61,842 bases of DNA from Thermoplasmata archaeon. GTDB lineage: Archaea > Thermoplasmatota > Thermoplasmata > Lutacidiplasmatales > UBA184. Each line of letters opens with the position of its first letter. The stretch's first letter is position 1. The notes under the pieces were generated by a model. The model had not been told where the DNA came from. It worked only from the letters and a program-made list of their open reading frames with translations, and did not search any database. Made by a program: the position numbers and the translations under genes. The DNA lies in the NCBI GenBank assembly GCA_022750055.1, contig JAKIWL010000005.1, forward strand, positions 1 through 61,842. Reading direction: 5' to 3'. Shown one piece after another: positions 33,160 to 41,538 of this stretch.

Positions 33160-34215
33160 ATGCCGAAGACGGGTCGTCCACCGAATCTGCACCGTCTCCC
33201 CCGGCTCGGCCGCAACCTCGTCGTCCTCGGGAGCGCCCTCCTCTTCCTCGGGGGCGGCCTGTTCGCGGTGGCGACTCCCCTCCCGACGATCGAGTACGCG
33301 AGGCCCGGCGCATCGGGTGGGAACCCCGGGGGCTCACCGCAGACCGTGCTCTCCGTGAACCTGACGGATTCGGCGGCCTTTCGACCGAATGCCCTGTCCG
33401 CGGTGGCCGGGTCGAGCGTACACCTCCTCCTGCACAACCTTGGCCGCTACGCGCACTCGTTCACGCTCTCGAGCATAGCGAACTTCACGCTGAACCGCAG
33501 CTGGACCCCGGCCCAGTTGGACGCCTTCTTCGCGCGTAACGCTTCCCTGAACGCCTCGCTTCCCCCGCAGAGCTTCGACAATCTCACGCTCTCCGTCGCT
33601 CCCTCCTGGGCCGGCGGTTCGTTCGAGTTCGCCTCCCTTGTCCCGTACCAGTTCCAAGCCGGGATGTTCGGGTTCCTGAACGTCACCGCGGGCGGCGGGG
33701 GACAATCGGTGTCCGTCAGCGACCAGACGGCCGTCGCCGCACTCTCGTTCGTCCCCGACTCGATCGTCGTCAACGCGACGAGTTTCCCGGTGACCGTCGA
33801 GGTGCAGGTGAGCAATCTCGGTACCGGCGGACACACCTGGACCCTCGTCGCCCAGCCGGACGTCAATCTGACCCCTGCCGGCTTCGCCGGTTACTTCCAG
33901 GCGCACCCGCCGGCCCTCCGGCTGAACGTACCTTCGACCCCCGGCGTCGACGTCACGGGGAACGTCACGATCTCCGCCCGAGGCTCCTACCAGTTCCTCT
34001 GCGAGATCTCCGGCCACTTCGCAGCCGGGATGGTCGGCTACCTCTACGTCGGTGTCCCGGCGCCCCAGGGGATCCAGGCGGCGAGCACGGAGCTCGTGGC
34101 CGGTTGGGCCCTCGCCGGGGCGGGCGGGATCCTCGGCATCGGAGTGGCCCTGTCGGTCGCCGCGGCGTACGTCGGCCGATGGCCACCCACGCCGAAAGAG
34201 CCCCGACACCACTGA
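33160..34215 (+). CDS. Membrane-anchored two-domain cupredoxin (blue copper protein)
   Basis: About 351 residues. An N-terminal hydrophobic helix (VVLGSALLFLGGGLFAVA) and a C-terminal helix (WALAGAGGILGIGVALSVAAAY) anchor the protein outside the membrane. Domain 2 has the full type-1 copper set: the His in GGHTWTL and the Cys, His and Met in FLCEISGHFAAGM. Domain 1 is a repeat with His (YAHSFTL) and Met (QFQAGM) but no Cys or second His, so it probably has lost copper. It likely shuttles electrons from the Rieske/cytochrome b proteins to the oxidase CuA. The start could also be ATG 33103. Confidence 0.85.
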   Translation: MPKTGRPPNLHRLPRLGRNLVVLGSALLFLGGGLFAVATPLPTIEYARPGASGGNPGGSPQTVLSVNLTDSAAFRPNALSAVAGSSVHLLLHNLGRYAHSFTLSSIANFTLNRSWTPAQLDAFFARNASLNASLPPQSFDNLTLSVAPSWAGGSFEFASLVPYQFQAGMFGFLNVTAGGGGQSVSVSDQTAVAALSFVPDSIVVNATSFPVTVEVQVSNLGTGGHTWTLVAQPDVNLTPAGFAGYFQAHPPALRLNVPSTPGVDVTGNVTISARGSYQFLCEISGHFAAGMVGYLYVGVPAPQGIQAASTELVAGWALAGAGGILGIGVALSVAAAYVGRWPPTPKEPRHH

Positions 34216-34278
34216 ATAGTCTGGGAACGGAGCGCGACGTCCCGTTCAACGGGTCTCGTCAGGACGCGCGCTCGACCC

Positions 34279-34740
34279 CTATTTCACCACGACGAACGCC
34301 CGCATCGTCCCGTGGAATTGTCCGCAGAACTCCGTGCACTGGACGAGGTATTCGGTCCCGGCCGCGGCGTTGGGGATACTGAAGGCGATCGAGTTCATCC
34401 GGCCGGGGATCGCGTCGAGCCGGATCCCGAGCGCCGGAACGTTGAAGGAATGGACCACGTCCGTGCTCGTGACATTGATCTGGACCACCGTTCCGGGTTC
34501 GACCCACATCGCCCCGCCGGTCTCGGTGTTGTTCACGGCGTTGTAGGTCGTATTGTCGCACGTCCCGTTGGCGGGATAGCAAAACTCCCAGTACCACTGG
34601 TGTCCGATCACATTGACATACTCGTCGACGTGGCTGGGCGTCCTGTCGACATTGTAGAGGAGGAAGGTCGAGTAGACCGCGACGCCGGCGATGAGGCCGA
34701 CGGTCGCGAGGGTCCAGGCGACCTCGAGTCGGTTAACCAT
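34279..34740 (-). CDS. coxB: Cytochrome c oxidase subunit II, second helix plus CuA domain
   Basis: Protein of 153 residues. RLEVAWTLATVGLIAGVAVYS is the second transmembrane helix of subunit II. The periplasm-side cupredoxin domain includes IGHQWYWEF, VVHSFNVPALG and CTEFCGQFHGTM, giving both Cys, both His, Glu and Met ligands of binuclear CuA. The first membrane helix of a normal subunit II is missing and is encoded by the preceding overlapping gene, so subunit II is split. It accepts electrons from a cupredoxin and passes them to subunit I. It is convergent with the cupredoxin gene on its 3' side. Confidence 0.9.
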   Translation of the reverse strand: MVNRLEVAWTLATVGLIAGVAVYSTFLLYNVDRTPSHVDEYVNVIGHQWYWEFCYPANGTCDNTTYNAVNNTETGGAMWVEPGTVVQINVTSTDVVHSFNVPALGIRLDAIPGRMNSIAFSIPNAAAGTEYLVQCTEFCGQFHGTMRAFVVVK

Positions 34741-34990
34741 ACCGCCTCTTCTTCGTGGCCGGGTCCCGGAACTTCCACAGGGCGTAGGCCATGACCCCCC
34801 AGGTGATGATCGCCCCGGCGACGGAGATCGCGAGCATCACCCAGATGAGCGGCGTGGTCTGGGCGAGGTTCGTCGGCCCGGCCGAGGCGCTCCCGAAGGC
34901 AGCGAGCACAGCCGCCCCACTGGCCCAGGTCGAGAGGCCGCGGGCCAGCGTACGGAGCCGCACAAGGGGTACCGATGGGACTCGGTTCAT
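34733..34990 (-). CDS. Small membrane protein equal to the first helix of oxidase subunit II
   Basis: An 85-residue protein with an N-terminal signal-like segment ending around AFGSASAGP and one strong helix, TPLIWVMLAISVAGAIITWG, ending in ALWKFRDPATKKRRYG. The helix followed by a K-F/Y-R turn is the end of helix 1 in oxidase subunit II, and the next gene resumes exactly at helix 2. The two frames overlap by eight bases (ATGGTTAA), suggesting coupled translation. ATG 34990 was chosen; a start at 35023 is possible. A sequencing frameshift in a single gene is the main alternative. Confidence 0.75.
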   Translation of the reverse strand: MNRVPSVPLVRLRTLARGLSTWASGAAVLAAFGSASAGPTNLAQTTPLIWVMLAISVAGAIITWGVMAYALWKFRDPATKKRRYG

Positions 34991-35122
34991 ATCGGCGGCG
35001 TACGAACCGGATCCCAGACGCACCCGCGCGGTCGGTCCGCGGGCGCGCTGAGAAAGTACGAACGGAATGGCTTTGAACGCCCCCCGGGTCGTCCGTCGAG
35101 GTCCCGTCCGGGTTTCGGCGTC

Positions 35123-35848
35123 ATGGCCGGCAGTCTCCGCATGGCAACCACCCTAGGCCTTGCCCTGACCCTACTGAGCTGGGCGTGGGTCGGAGGGGAC
35201 ATGATCGGTTCGGCACCCGCCCGCCCGGCCCTGACGACCAGCGCCTCGACGGTGGACTGGATCAATGTGACGTTACCGGCCGCTGCCTTCGCCTTCACGC
35301 TCACGAGCGCCCCTCTCCCGGCAGCCGAGATCACCCCCGGGAACGTCGTCCACGTACGGGTCCTGCAGCTCAGTACGACGGCCCACACCTTCACCCTCTC
35401 ATCCACAACGAACTACCAATTCCCCACCACCGATGCCACCTCCGACCTGCAAGCGTACTTCGGCTCGCATCCCCCCCTCGTCGATCTGAACGTGAGCGGT
35501 TCGATGGGACTCATCGTCTACGGAAACTTCACCGCGCCGCCGATTGGGGAGTACGAGTACGTCTGCCTCGCGAGCGGGCATTTCGGATATGGAATGTGGG
35601 GCGTGCTGGGTTCGGGCGAACCGGGCACGGGGGCGGGTTCGGCGCCGTACAACGGACCGGGTGCGCCGGTCTTCGTCATCTCCGGCACGATCACGGCCCT
35701 GGTAATCATCGCCCTGGTGCTGGGTTTCGTCGTCGGAAAGAGGCGTGGCTCCTCGGACGAGATGCCCCCTCAGCGGTTCGGATATCCTGAATCCAGCCTC
35801 TCTTCCTCCACGCCGGCCGCGCCCCCCCTCGGAGAGCAAAAGAGGTAA
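35123..35848 (+). CDS. Membrane-anchored single-domain cupredoxin
   Basis: About 241 residues. An N-terminal hydrophobic signal or anchor (TTLGLALTLLSWAWVGGD) precedes one cupredoxin domain. Copper ligands are the His in TTAHTFTL and Cys/His/Met in YVCLASGHFGYGM. A C-terminal helix (VFVISGTITALVIIALVLGF) and a charged, proline-rich tail follow. It is transcribed divergently from the split subunit II genes and resembles domain 2 of the cupredoxin upstream, so the two may be alternative electron carriers in place of cytochrome c. ATG 35141 is another possible start. Confidence 0.83.
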   Translation: MAGSLRMATTLGLALTLLSWAWVGGDMIGSAPARPALTTSASTVDWINVTLPAAAFAFTLTSAPLPAAEITPGNVVHVRVLQLSTTAHTFTLSSTTNYQFPTTDATSDLQAYFGSHPPLVDLNVSGSMGLIVYGNFTAPPIGEYEYVCLASGHFGYGMWGVLGSGEPGTGAGSAPYNGPGAPVFVISGTITALVIIALVLGFVVGKRRGSSDEMPPQRFGYPESSLSSSTPAAPPLGEQKR

Positions 35849-35906
35849 GAAGGGGGAGGCCTTCCAACCTACGGACCTTGTAAGAGGTTCGGGAAGGTTG
35901 GAACCG

Positions 35907-36947
35907 ATGGCATGGGGAAATCCGCCCCGAGAGCGCCGCGTCCTCAAGGCTGGTCACTCGTCGATCGCGGTCACCCTGCCCAAGCCGTGGGCGGAGGCGA
36001 TGAACCTGCGGCCGGGGGATCTCATCGTGTTCGATCAGAACGACGACGGGACCCTCTACCTCAAGCCGGCGTCGACCCCGGGATCGGTCGACGCGGCCTC
36101 CCCCTACCTCGTGGAGGCCCACTCGTTCGAGACCCCCGGGATCCTCGAGCGATTGGTGGTCGGAGCCTATCGGGTCGGCCACGACGCTATCGAGATCCGC
36201 ACCACGGTGGCCCTGGCCCCGGAGCGGATCGAGGAGCTGCAACAGGCGGCGCGCCGCCTCCTAGGCGTATCGGTGGTCGCCCAGGAACCGAATCGGGTGC
36301 TCCTGCAGAATTTCGTCGACCCGTCCAAGTACGAGCTCCCGCAGCTCGTGCAACGAATGAAGATGATCCTGGTCGCGTCGATCGAGGAGTCCGAGGGACT
36401 GCTTCGGACCGGAACCCGGTCCCGCCGGCTCACCTCGCTCGCCGAGGAGACCAATCGGGTCCTCGCCCTGCTCGTTCGCCAGCTCTTCCTGGCGAGCCGG
36501 GACTGGTCGCTCGCGCGCCGGATCGGCAGCCCGGACCCGCGCCGCCTGCTCGAGTGGCGCGTCGCGGTTCATGCGCTCGAGGAACTCGGCGGCATCGTCG
36601 GGGAGATCGCCCGGGAGCTTCACGAGGGAGACCCGGACTCGGGTCCGGACGATGCGGCCCTCCCCGCCCTGCTCGAAGAGCTCAAGCTCGGGCTCAAGAC
36701 CACGGTCGAGACGCTGATGCATCCGTCCCTACCGGCGGCCTGCGACGCGTTCGCCGAGAGCGCGCATCTGGCCGAGTCGGCGCGCGCCCGTGCACGCGTG
36801 CTCAAGGGACCGGCCCGCCGGTCCGGGGTCTACGCCGCCACGATCGGGGTCCAGCGGAGCGCGGCCTGCCTCACCATCCTGTCGGAGGTCGCCCTGGGGC
36901 GAGCGGTGTCCGCGGGCAATTCGACGGTCCTACTCACTCCGAGCTGA
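35907..36947 (+). CDS. AbrB-PhoU type phosphate uptake regulator
   Basis: Protein of 346 residues. The first 50 residues form a SpoVT/AbrB-like DNA-binding module: RRVLKAGHSSIAVTLPKPWAEAMNLRPGDLIVF. The rest is helical and PhoU-like, with repeats of long helices such as QLVQRMKMILVASIEESEGLL. Archaeal proteins of this layout are predicted regulators of phosphate transport, but no pst genes are near. It stands between the second cupredoxin and tatA, so regulation of the respiratory island is possible yet unproven. Confidence 0.82.
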   Translation: MAWGNPPRERRVLKAGHSSIAVTLPKPWAEAMNLRPGDLIVFDQNDDGTLYLKPASTPGSVDAASPYLVEAHSFETPGILERLVVGAYRVGHDAIEIRTTVALAPERIEELQQAARRLLGVSVVAQEPNRVLLQNFVDPSKYELPQLVQRMKMILVASIEESEGLLRTGTRSRRLTSLAEETNRVLALLVRQLFLASRDWSLARRIGSPDPRRLLEWRVAVHALEELGGIVGEIARELHEGDPDSGPDDAALPALLEELKLGLKTTVETLMHPSLPAACDAFAESAHLAESARARARVLKGPARRSGVYAATIGVQRSAACLTILSEVALGRAVSAGNSTVLLTPS

Positions 36948-37044
36948 GGCCCGCTTAAGACCCTCGAGTCCGGACCGTTCGTACGAGTCGGACCGTCCTA
37001 TACGAACGCCATATCCCGCCTTCCCGGGTCCTTCCCTTAGTGCC

Positions 37045-37251
37045 ATGTTCGACTCTATCGATGACTGGTTGATCATCGCCGTAGTGATCGCGATCCTGTT
37101 CTACGGATCGACGAAGATCCCGAAGCTCGCCCACAGCCTGGGCCGGGCCATGGGCGAGTTCAAGCGGGGCAAGATGGAGGTCGACCGGGAGATCCGGTCG
37201 GAGCAGGCCAAGGACGCTTCCACCCCCGCTTCGAGTGGACCGACGCACTAG
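37045..37251 (+). CDS. tatA: Sec-independent protein translocase TatA
   Basis: A 68-residue protein. One N-terminal helix (DWLIIAVVIAILFYGSTKIP) with the F-Y/F-G hinge is followed by the amphipathic helix KLAHSLGRAMGEFKRGKME and a short polar tail, the full TatA pattern. It forms the pore for folded proteins together with TatC, encoded 102 bases downstream. The Rieske protein and possibly the cupredoxins are candidate cargo. Confidence 0.92.
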   Translation: MFDSIDDWLIIAVVIAILFYGSTKIPKLAHSLGRAMGEFKRGKMEVDREIRSEQAKDASTPASSGPTH

Positions 37252-37353
37252 GCCCGCGGACGGCCGGGTCAGGAGATGGCGACCTCACGGATGGAACGGC
37301 CCGTCCGGCTCCGGGCGGGGCTCCCCAGGGAGGTGGGGAGGGGCGGGTGAGCG

Positions 37354-38178
37354 ATGGGCGACATCGACCGGATCCTGTCGATCCTCGGCGAGGTCCGGCG
37401 CCGACTGGTCCGGATCGCGTTGGTTCTTGCTCCGATCTTCGGGTTCCTGATCACCTTCGAACTTCGGCCGTTCTCCCTCTCGCTAGGGGCGTGGACCGTC
37501 CCGCTCGCGTACCCGTATCCGAGCCTGTTCTACAATGTGACCGCCCAGGTCTTCCTCGCGCTCAAGGCCTGGGAGCTTCCGGCCGGCGTGACGCTGCTCA
37601 ACCTCGGCGTTGGAGACTCGGTGATCGTCCAACTGGAGCTGGGCGCCCTGCTCACCGTGATCTTCGGGATGCCCTGGATCGTCCACGAGGTCGCCGCCTT
37701 CCTGGTTCCGGCCCTCCGCAAGAACGAACGCGGGCTGTTCCGCCAGATCGGGATCCCGGCGACGGCCCTCTTCGCGAGCGGGACCCTCGCGGGCCTGCTC
37801 TTCCTGACCCCCCTCACCCTCCAACTCCTGTTCCTGTACGTGTCGGCGATGGGGACCGCCCCGGTCCTCGGGATCGATTCGTTCGTCCAATTCACCCTCC
37901 TCTACTCGCTCGCGTTCGGGGTCGCGTTCGAGCTCCCGATCTTCATCTACGCGCTCACGCGGCTCGGGGTCGTCCCTTCGGCGAGCTGGCGCCGGCATTG
38001 GCGCGGGGCGGTGATCGGCTGCCTCGTCTTCGGGATGCTCGTCACCCCGGACAACTCCGGCATCACGATGCTCCTCGTGGCCGCTCCGATGATGGCCCTG
38101 TACTTCGCCGGTGTCTGGTTCGCCGGACGCTGGGAGACGGAGCGCCCCGGTCCGACCCTCGCCGTGGCGGGAGGATGA
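37354..38178 (+). CDS. tatC: Sec-independent protein translocase TatC
   Basis: Protein of 274 residues with six predicted membrane helices. The cytoplasmic N-terminus has ILSILGEVRRRLVRIALVLA (the E-L-R-x-R family start). VPALRKNERGLFRQIGIPAT corresponds to the F-x-x-P-x-L-x-x-x-E-R-R region. The last helices contain GVVPSASWRRHWRGAVIGCLV and MLVTPDNSGITMLLVAAPMM, the conserved T-P-D-x-x-x-x family ending. It binds twin-arginine signal peptides and recruits TatA. It lies between tatA and a second TatA/B-like gene on the same strand. Confidence 0.94.
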   Translation: MGDIDRILSILGEVRRRLVRIALVLAPIFGFLITFELRPFSLSLGAWTVPLAYPYPSLFYNVTAQVFLALKAWELPAGVTLLNLGVGDSVIVQLELGALLTVIFGMPWIVHEVAAFLVPALRKNERGLFRQIGIPATALFASGTLAGLLFLTPLTLQLLFLYVSAMGTAPVLGIDSFVQFTLLYSLAFGVAFELPIFIYALTRLGVVPSASWRRHWRGAVIGCLVFGMLVTPDNSGITMLLVAAPMMALYFAGVWFAGRWETERPGPTLAVAGG

Positions 38179-38189
38179 GGTAGCGGACG

Positions 38190-38570
38190 ATGGCGCTGTT
38201 CTCCGACATCGATTGGGCGATCCTCCTGATCGCGGCGGCCTTCCTACTGTTCGGGAAGGAGAGCCAGACGCTCCTGAGGACGCTCGGCCGATACTACGGA
38301 CGGGCGATGCGACTGAAGCAAGAGCTGTTGAGCGAGTTCGCGAACGCAGCCGACCTACCGAGTCTCTCCCAGGGCGGACCCCTCTCCCTCCGCCGGGCCC
38401 TGCTCGACCCGGCGGAACCGCCGGTGACGTCCTCCATTCCCGCCGCCGTGACCCGAGCCCCCGTGCTCACTGCGACGCCATCGGGGAGCGCCTGGACCGG
38501 AGCGCTCGGGCCCCAATCGTGGTCGGTCGCCATGCCGGCGGTGGGGCCGGACACGCGAGGAGTGCGATGA
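38190..38570 (+). CDS. Second TatA/TatB-like protein
   Basis: A 126-residue protein. The first 50 residues copy the TatA/B fold: SDIDWAILLIAAAFLLFG forms the membrane helix with a F-G-K-E hinge, then TLLRTLGRYYGRAMRLKQELL is the amphipathic helix. The C-terminal 75 residues are Pro/Ser/Ala-rich and probably disordered. It lacks the F-Y-G hinge of the first TatA and could play the TatB role. It follows tatC by 11 bases and overlaps the next small gene by four bases (ATGA). Confidence 0.8.
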   Translation: MALFSDIDWAILLIAAAFLLFGKESQTLLRTLGRYYGRAMRLKQELLSEFANAADLPSLSQGGPLSLRRALLDPAEPPVTSSIPAAVTRAPVLTATPSGSAWTGALGPQSWSVAMPAVGPDTRGVR

Positions 38571-38752
38571 GCGCGCTCAACGATTCCCAGATCGTCTACC
38601 TGACCGAGATCCTCGGCACCCTGGTCGGGATCGGCGTCACCTGGCTCATTTACTGGGACAGCGACCGGGCCGAGCTCCCGGGGGAGGCTCGGATCCCCGA
38701 CCCCCAGATCCGCGAGGACCCGGTGGTGGACAGCTCGGGGAGGACGCTGTAG
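38567..38752 (+). CDS. Small single-helix membrane protein before the Rieske gene
   Basis: A 61-residue protein with one hydrophobic helix (IVYLTEILGTLVGIGVTWLIYW) and a polar, acidic C-terminus ending in PVVDSSGRTL. It overlaps the TatA/B-like gene by four bases and its stop directly abuts the start of the Rieske gene, so it is firmly inside the respiratory operon. The family is not recognised. A subunit or assembly factor of the Rieske/cytochrome b complex is an inference from position. Confidence 0.75.
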   Translation: MSALNDSQIVYLTEILGTLVGIGVTWLIYWDSDRAELPGEARIPDPQIREDPVVDSSGRTL

Positions 38753-39547
38753 ATGATGGCGGGTCCGACGACCGGCCGTCCCCGGTTCGCCGACGAGGGA
38801 CTCTTTCCGGTCGGCCAGGTCCGTCGGTTGGCGACCTCGGAACCTCCGGGAGAGGTGGACGAGACGAAGCGCAACGTGCTCAAGCTCCTCGCGGTCGCGG
38901 GCCTCGTCGGGGCGACGGGCGGCGGCCTCGTGGCGGGGTCGATCCAGTACGCCCAGCCGCCGCAGATCGGGATCGCCTCCTACCCGAGGGTACAGCTGCT
39001 CGACCTCGACGGATCCGTCCTGACGGTCGCCAAGGTCGAGAAGGAGTACAACGTGATGACGTCGGACGTTCTGCTCTTCAACTACCCCCTCCGGAACGAA
39101 CCGAACTTCCTGATCAACCTCGCCCCGGCGCAGGCCGGCGGTCCCGGCGCGTCCAACGTGAAGAACGGGATCGGCCACCAAAATTCGATCGTCGCGTTCA
39201 GCGCGATCTGCCAACACCTGGGATGCCCGGCCCCGGCGATGCATTTCTACCCGCCCGGGACCTGTCCGCAGACCCCGGGCGGGCGCTCGTTCTACCTCCA
39301 TTGCACCTGCCACGGGTCGACGTACGACGCGGCGAACGGAGCGGCGAACCTGACCGGACCGGCCGTCCTGCCGCTCCCGCAGGTGATCCTCGAATGGGAC
39401 AGCTCCGACGATTCGGTCTACGCCGTGAACCAGGTCGGCCCCCCGGTCAACGGCCACCTGTCCACTCTGCAGGGGGACTACCCGGTCGGAACCCAGTCCG
39501 GATTGACGAAGCAATCCGGCGTGCCCCTGTGCAATTTCCCACCGTAA
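38753..39547 (+). CDS. Rieske iron-sulfur protein
   Basis: Protein of 264 residues (ATG codons at 38753 and 38756). An N-terminal helix VLKLLAVAGLVGATGGG is preceded by DETKRN, a KR variant of the twin-arginine motif. The cluster site is CQHLGC and, 36 residues on, CTCHGS, giving the two Cys/two His ligands and the disulfide cysteines of a Rieske domain. It takes an electron from quinol at cytochrome b and passes it to a cupredoxin or directly to CuA. It lies after the Tat genes and ten bases before cytochrome b. Confidence 0.92.
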   Translation: MMAGPTTGRPRFADEGLFPVGQVRRLATSEPPGEVDETKRNVLKLLAVAGLVGATGGGLVAGSIQYAQPPQIGIASYPRVQLLDLDGSVLTVAKVEKEYNVMTSDVLLFNYPLRNEPNFLINLAPAQAGGPGASNVKNGIGHQNSIVAFSAICQHLGCPAPAMHFYPPGTCPQTPGGRSFYLHCTCHGSTYDAANGAANLTGPAVLPLPQVILEWDSSDDSVYAVNQVGPPVNGHLSTLQGDYPVGTQSGLTKQSGVPLCNFPP

Positions 39548-39556
39548 GGAGGGTCG

Positions 39557-40915
39557 ATGGGATTCGAACGATGGTTCAATCGGACGCTCAACCGGGTCTG
39601 GGGGTTCGTCGAGGACCGGACCGGGATGCCGAAATGGGCCCTTCGCCCCCAGCCGGCGTTCACCTTCCAGCCGTCGTACTGGACCGGCGGGTTCGTTGCG
39701 ACGGCGTTCCTGTATCAGGTCATTTCGGGTCTGCTGCTCCTCTTGTACTACCAGCCGAGCGTGACCCCGACGTACCTCGCCTGCGGGCAGGCAGCCGGGA
39801 CGCTATCGAGCGCGCCGGCGGCGTGGTGCTCGACCTCGTATATCCTGAACTCGGTCCCGATGGGTTCGCTTTTGCTCTCGAGCCACCTCTACGGCGCCTA
39901 CGCGATGATCTTCCTCGCGTTCGTGCACTTCTTCCGGGGCTACTACCTCGGTGTCTACAAGGCCCCCCGGGAGTTCAGTTGGATGGTCGGGACCCTCCTG
40001 CTGCTCACGACGCTCGGGATGGGGTTCACCGGCTACCTCCTACCGTACACCCAGATCTCGCTGAACGCGACCAACGTGGGGCTGGTCCTCGCCCTCCGAC
40101 TCCCGTACGCCGGTCCGATCCTGGGCCCGCTCCTCCTCTCGGACGGCACCGGGCAGGGACTCCTGTCGAGGATGTTCGCCGCCCACGTCCTGCTCCTGCC
40201 GCTCGCCCTCGGAGCCCTCTTGTATGCCCATATCGCGCTATTCGAATCGCACGGGATCGCCCCGCCGGCAACCTCGGACCCGCTGCAGCGGCGACGGTTC
40301 ACCCATACCGAGGACCGCAAGCACGTCCCGTTCATGCCCCACATCTTTTTCTACATCACCAAATGGGCCCTCCTCTACATCGGCCTCCTGCTCGGGATCG
40401 CGGCGCTGTGGCCCTGGCAGCTACCGACCTACGCCGGGAACCTGACGGCCGCTGCCGTGGTGACCGAGCCGGATTGGTACTTCCTCTGGCTGTTCAAGCT
40501 CGTCGATTTCTACGGGGTCACGCCGGTGGTGGCGGTCGGGATCACGACCGTGATCATGCTGTTCATCCTCTTCCTCCCATTCCTCGACCGCTCCCCTCGC
40601 ACCCATCCGAGGGACCGCCCGTTCTTCGTCTTCCTCGGCAATTCGATGATCTCCTTCTTCGTGACGATGACCGTCTGGGGGGGGCTCACCCCGGGGATCC
40701 AGATCCTCCCGATGCCGATCGTCGAGATCCTGGGTCCGCCGATCCTCGTCAACGCCCTGGTCGTCGGGCTGTTCTACCGACACTACCGGTCGAAGTATCG
40801 GGCCCGCCTGCTCGCCTCAGGGAACTCGGCCCGGCTTCCGGGCGCCTATCCGCTCGCCCGGGGCAGCTCCCTTTCCACACCCGGAGCACGTCTGGAGGTG
40901 GGCGGGCGTGACTAG
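39557..40915 (+). CDS. Cytochrome b of a bc1/b6f-like quinol complex
   Basis: Protein of 452 residues with about eight to nine membrane helices, cytochrome b6 and subunit IV parts in one chain. Heme ligands are in SSHLYGAYAMIFLAFVHFFR and in FAAHVLLLPLALGALLYAHI. The quinol-oxidation loop reads TEPDWYFLW, a variant of the P-E-W-Y motif. It oxidises quinol and moves protons outward. The last codons overlap the following small membrane gene by eight bases. No cytochrome c1 or f gene is found, consistent with a copper protein as acceptor. Confidence 0.93.
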   Translation: MGFERWFNRTLNRVWGFVEDRTGMPKWALRPQPAFTFQPSYWTGGFVATAFLYQVISGLLLLLYYQPSVTPTYLACGQAAGTLSSAPAAWCSTSYILNSVPMGSLLLSSHLYGAYAMIFLAFVHFFRGYYLGVYKAPREFSWMVGTLLLLTTLGMGFTGYLLPYTQISLNATNVGLVLALRLPYAGPILGPLLLSDGTGQGLLSRMFAAHVLLLPLALGALLYAHIALFESHGIAPPATSDPLQRRRFTHTEDRKHVPFMPHIFFYITKWALLYIGLLLGIAALWPWQLPTYAGNLTAAAVVTEPDWYFLWLFKLVDFYGVTPVVAVGITTVIMLFILFLPFLDRSPRTHPRDRPFFVFLGNSMISFFVTMTVWGGLTPGIQILPMPIVEILGPPILVNALVVGLFYRHYRSKYRARLLASGNSARLPGAYPLARGSSLSTPGARLEVGGRD

Positions 40916-41174
40916 CGACCCTTCGAGCGCCCCGTACCGGACCGGCTGGCTCTGGATCGTGCTCGCGTTCTTCCTCCTGATCGGGACCGTCGGCTCGGCC
41001 TTCGTGGTCTACGGCTTCCTCGGAGTGCTCAACGGCCGATGGTTCCCTGAGCTCCCGCTCGGCATCGTCGGCGGGTTCGTCGCCGTGGTCTCTCTATTGC
41101 TGCTGACCGGGATGCTCTACCGGGCCGACCGATTGCGCGGGGTTCCCCACCGGGAGGTCGCGCTCTTTGAGTGA
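40908..41174 (+). CDS. Small two-helix membrane protein after cytochrome b
   Basis: An 88-residue protein with two hydrophobic helices, WLWIVLAFFLLIGTVGSAFV and LGIVGGFVAVVSLLLLTGML, joined by a short loop and followed by a charged tail. GTG start inside the end of the cytochrome b gene. The family is not recognised. Its tight overlap on both sides points to a structural or assembly role in the quinol oxidase chain. Confidence 0.72.
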   Translation: MTSDPSSAPYRTGWLWIVLAFFLLIGTVGSAFVVYGFLGVLNGRWFPELPLGIVGGFVAVVSLLLLTGMLYRADRLRGVPHREVALFE

Positions 41175-41538
41175 CGTCACCGACTACGGCGACCCTGCAC
41201 GCGCGCAGGCGACGGTGCTGCGCCTGTACCAGACGATCGCGATCCTGATGCTCCTCGTCATCGGCGCCCTCGCGCTCTATAGCTTCCGCCTCGGGCCGCT
41301 CGTCGGCCCCGGCGTGGAGCAGTCCTTCGGGATCGCGGTCTCGATCATGTTCCTGTGCGGCACCCTTCTCTTGCACCTCGTCGACCGGACCTACCGGGTC
41401 TGGCCGGAAGGGCGACGCGTCCACCCCCCGGTTCCGGCGGTGGTCACGGACCGGTCGATCGCGTTCGCCCTGAAGCTCTTCCTCGTCGTCCTCGTCGGTG
41501 CTTCGATCGCCTACGTCATCGCGACCCTGGTGAGCTAG
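41167..41538 (+). CDS. Three-helix membrane protein before oxidase subunit I
   Basis: A 123-residue protein. Helices are [37 protein letters not shown] and [20 protein letters not shown]. The start is a TTG overlapping the end of the preceding gene by eight bases; no ATG or GTG in frame gives a better N-terminus. The stop lies within the ribosome-binding region of subunit I. No known family is evident; a small subunit (III/IV-like) of the oxidase is possible from topology and position only. Confidence 0.68.
   Translation: MSDVTDYGDPARAQATVLRLYQTIAILMLLVIGALALYSFRLGPLVGPGVEQSFGIAVSIMFLCGTLLLHLVDRTYRVWPEGRRVHPPVPAVVTDRSIAFALKLFLVVLVGASIAYVIATLVS

Noticed and set aside
37235-37450. Extra frame between tatA and tatC
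   Set aside because: It overlaps the tatC start, is Arg/Gly/Ser-rich and has no membrane or domain features.
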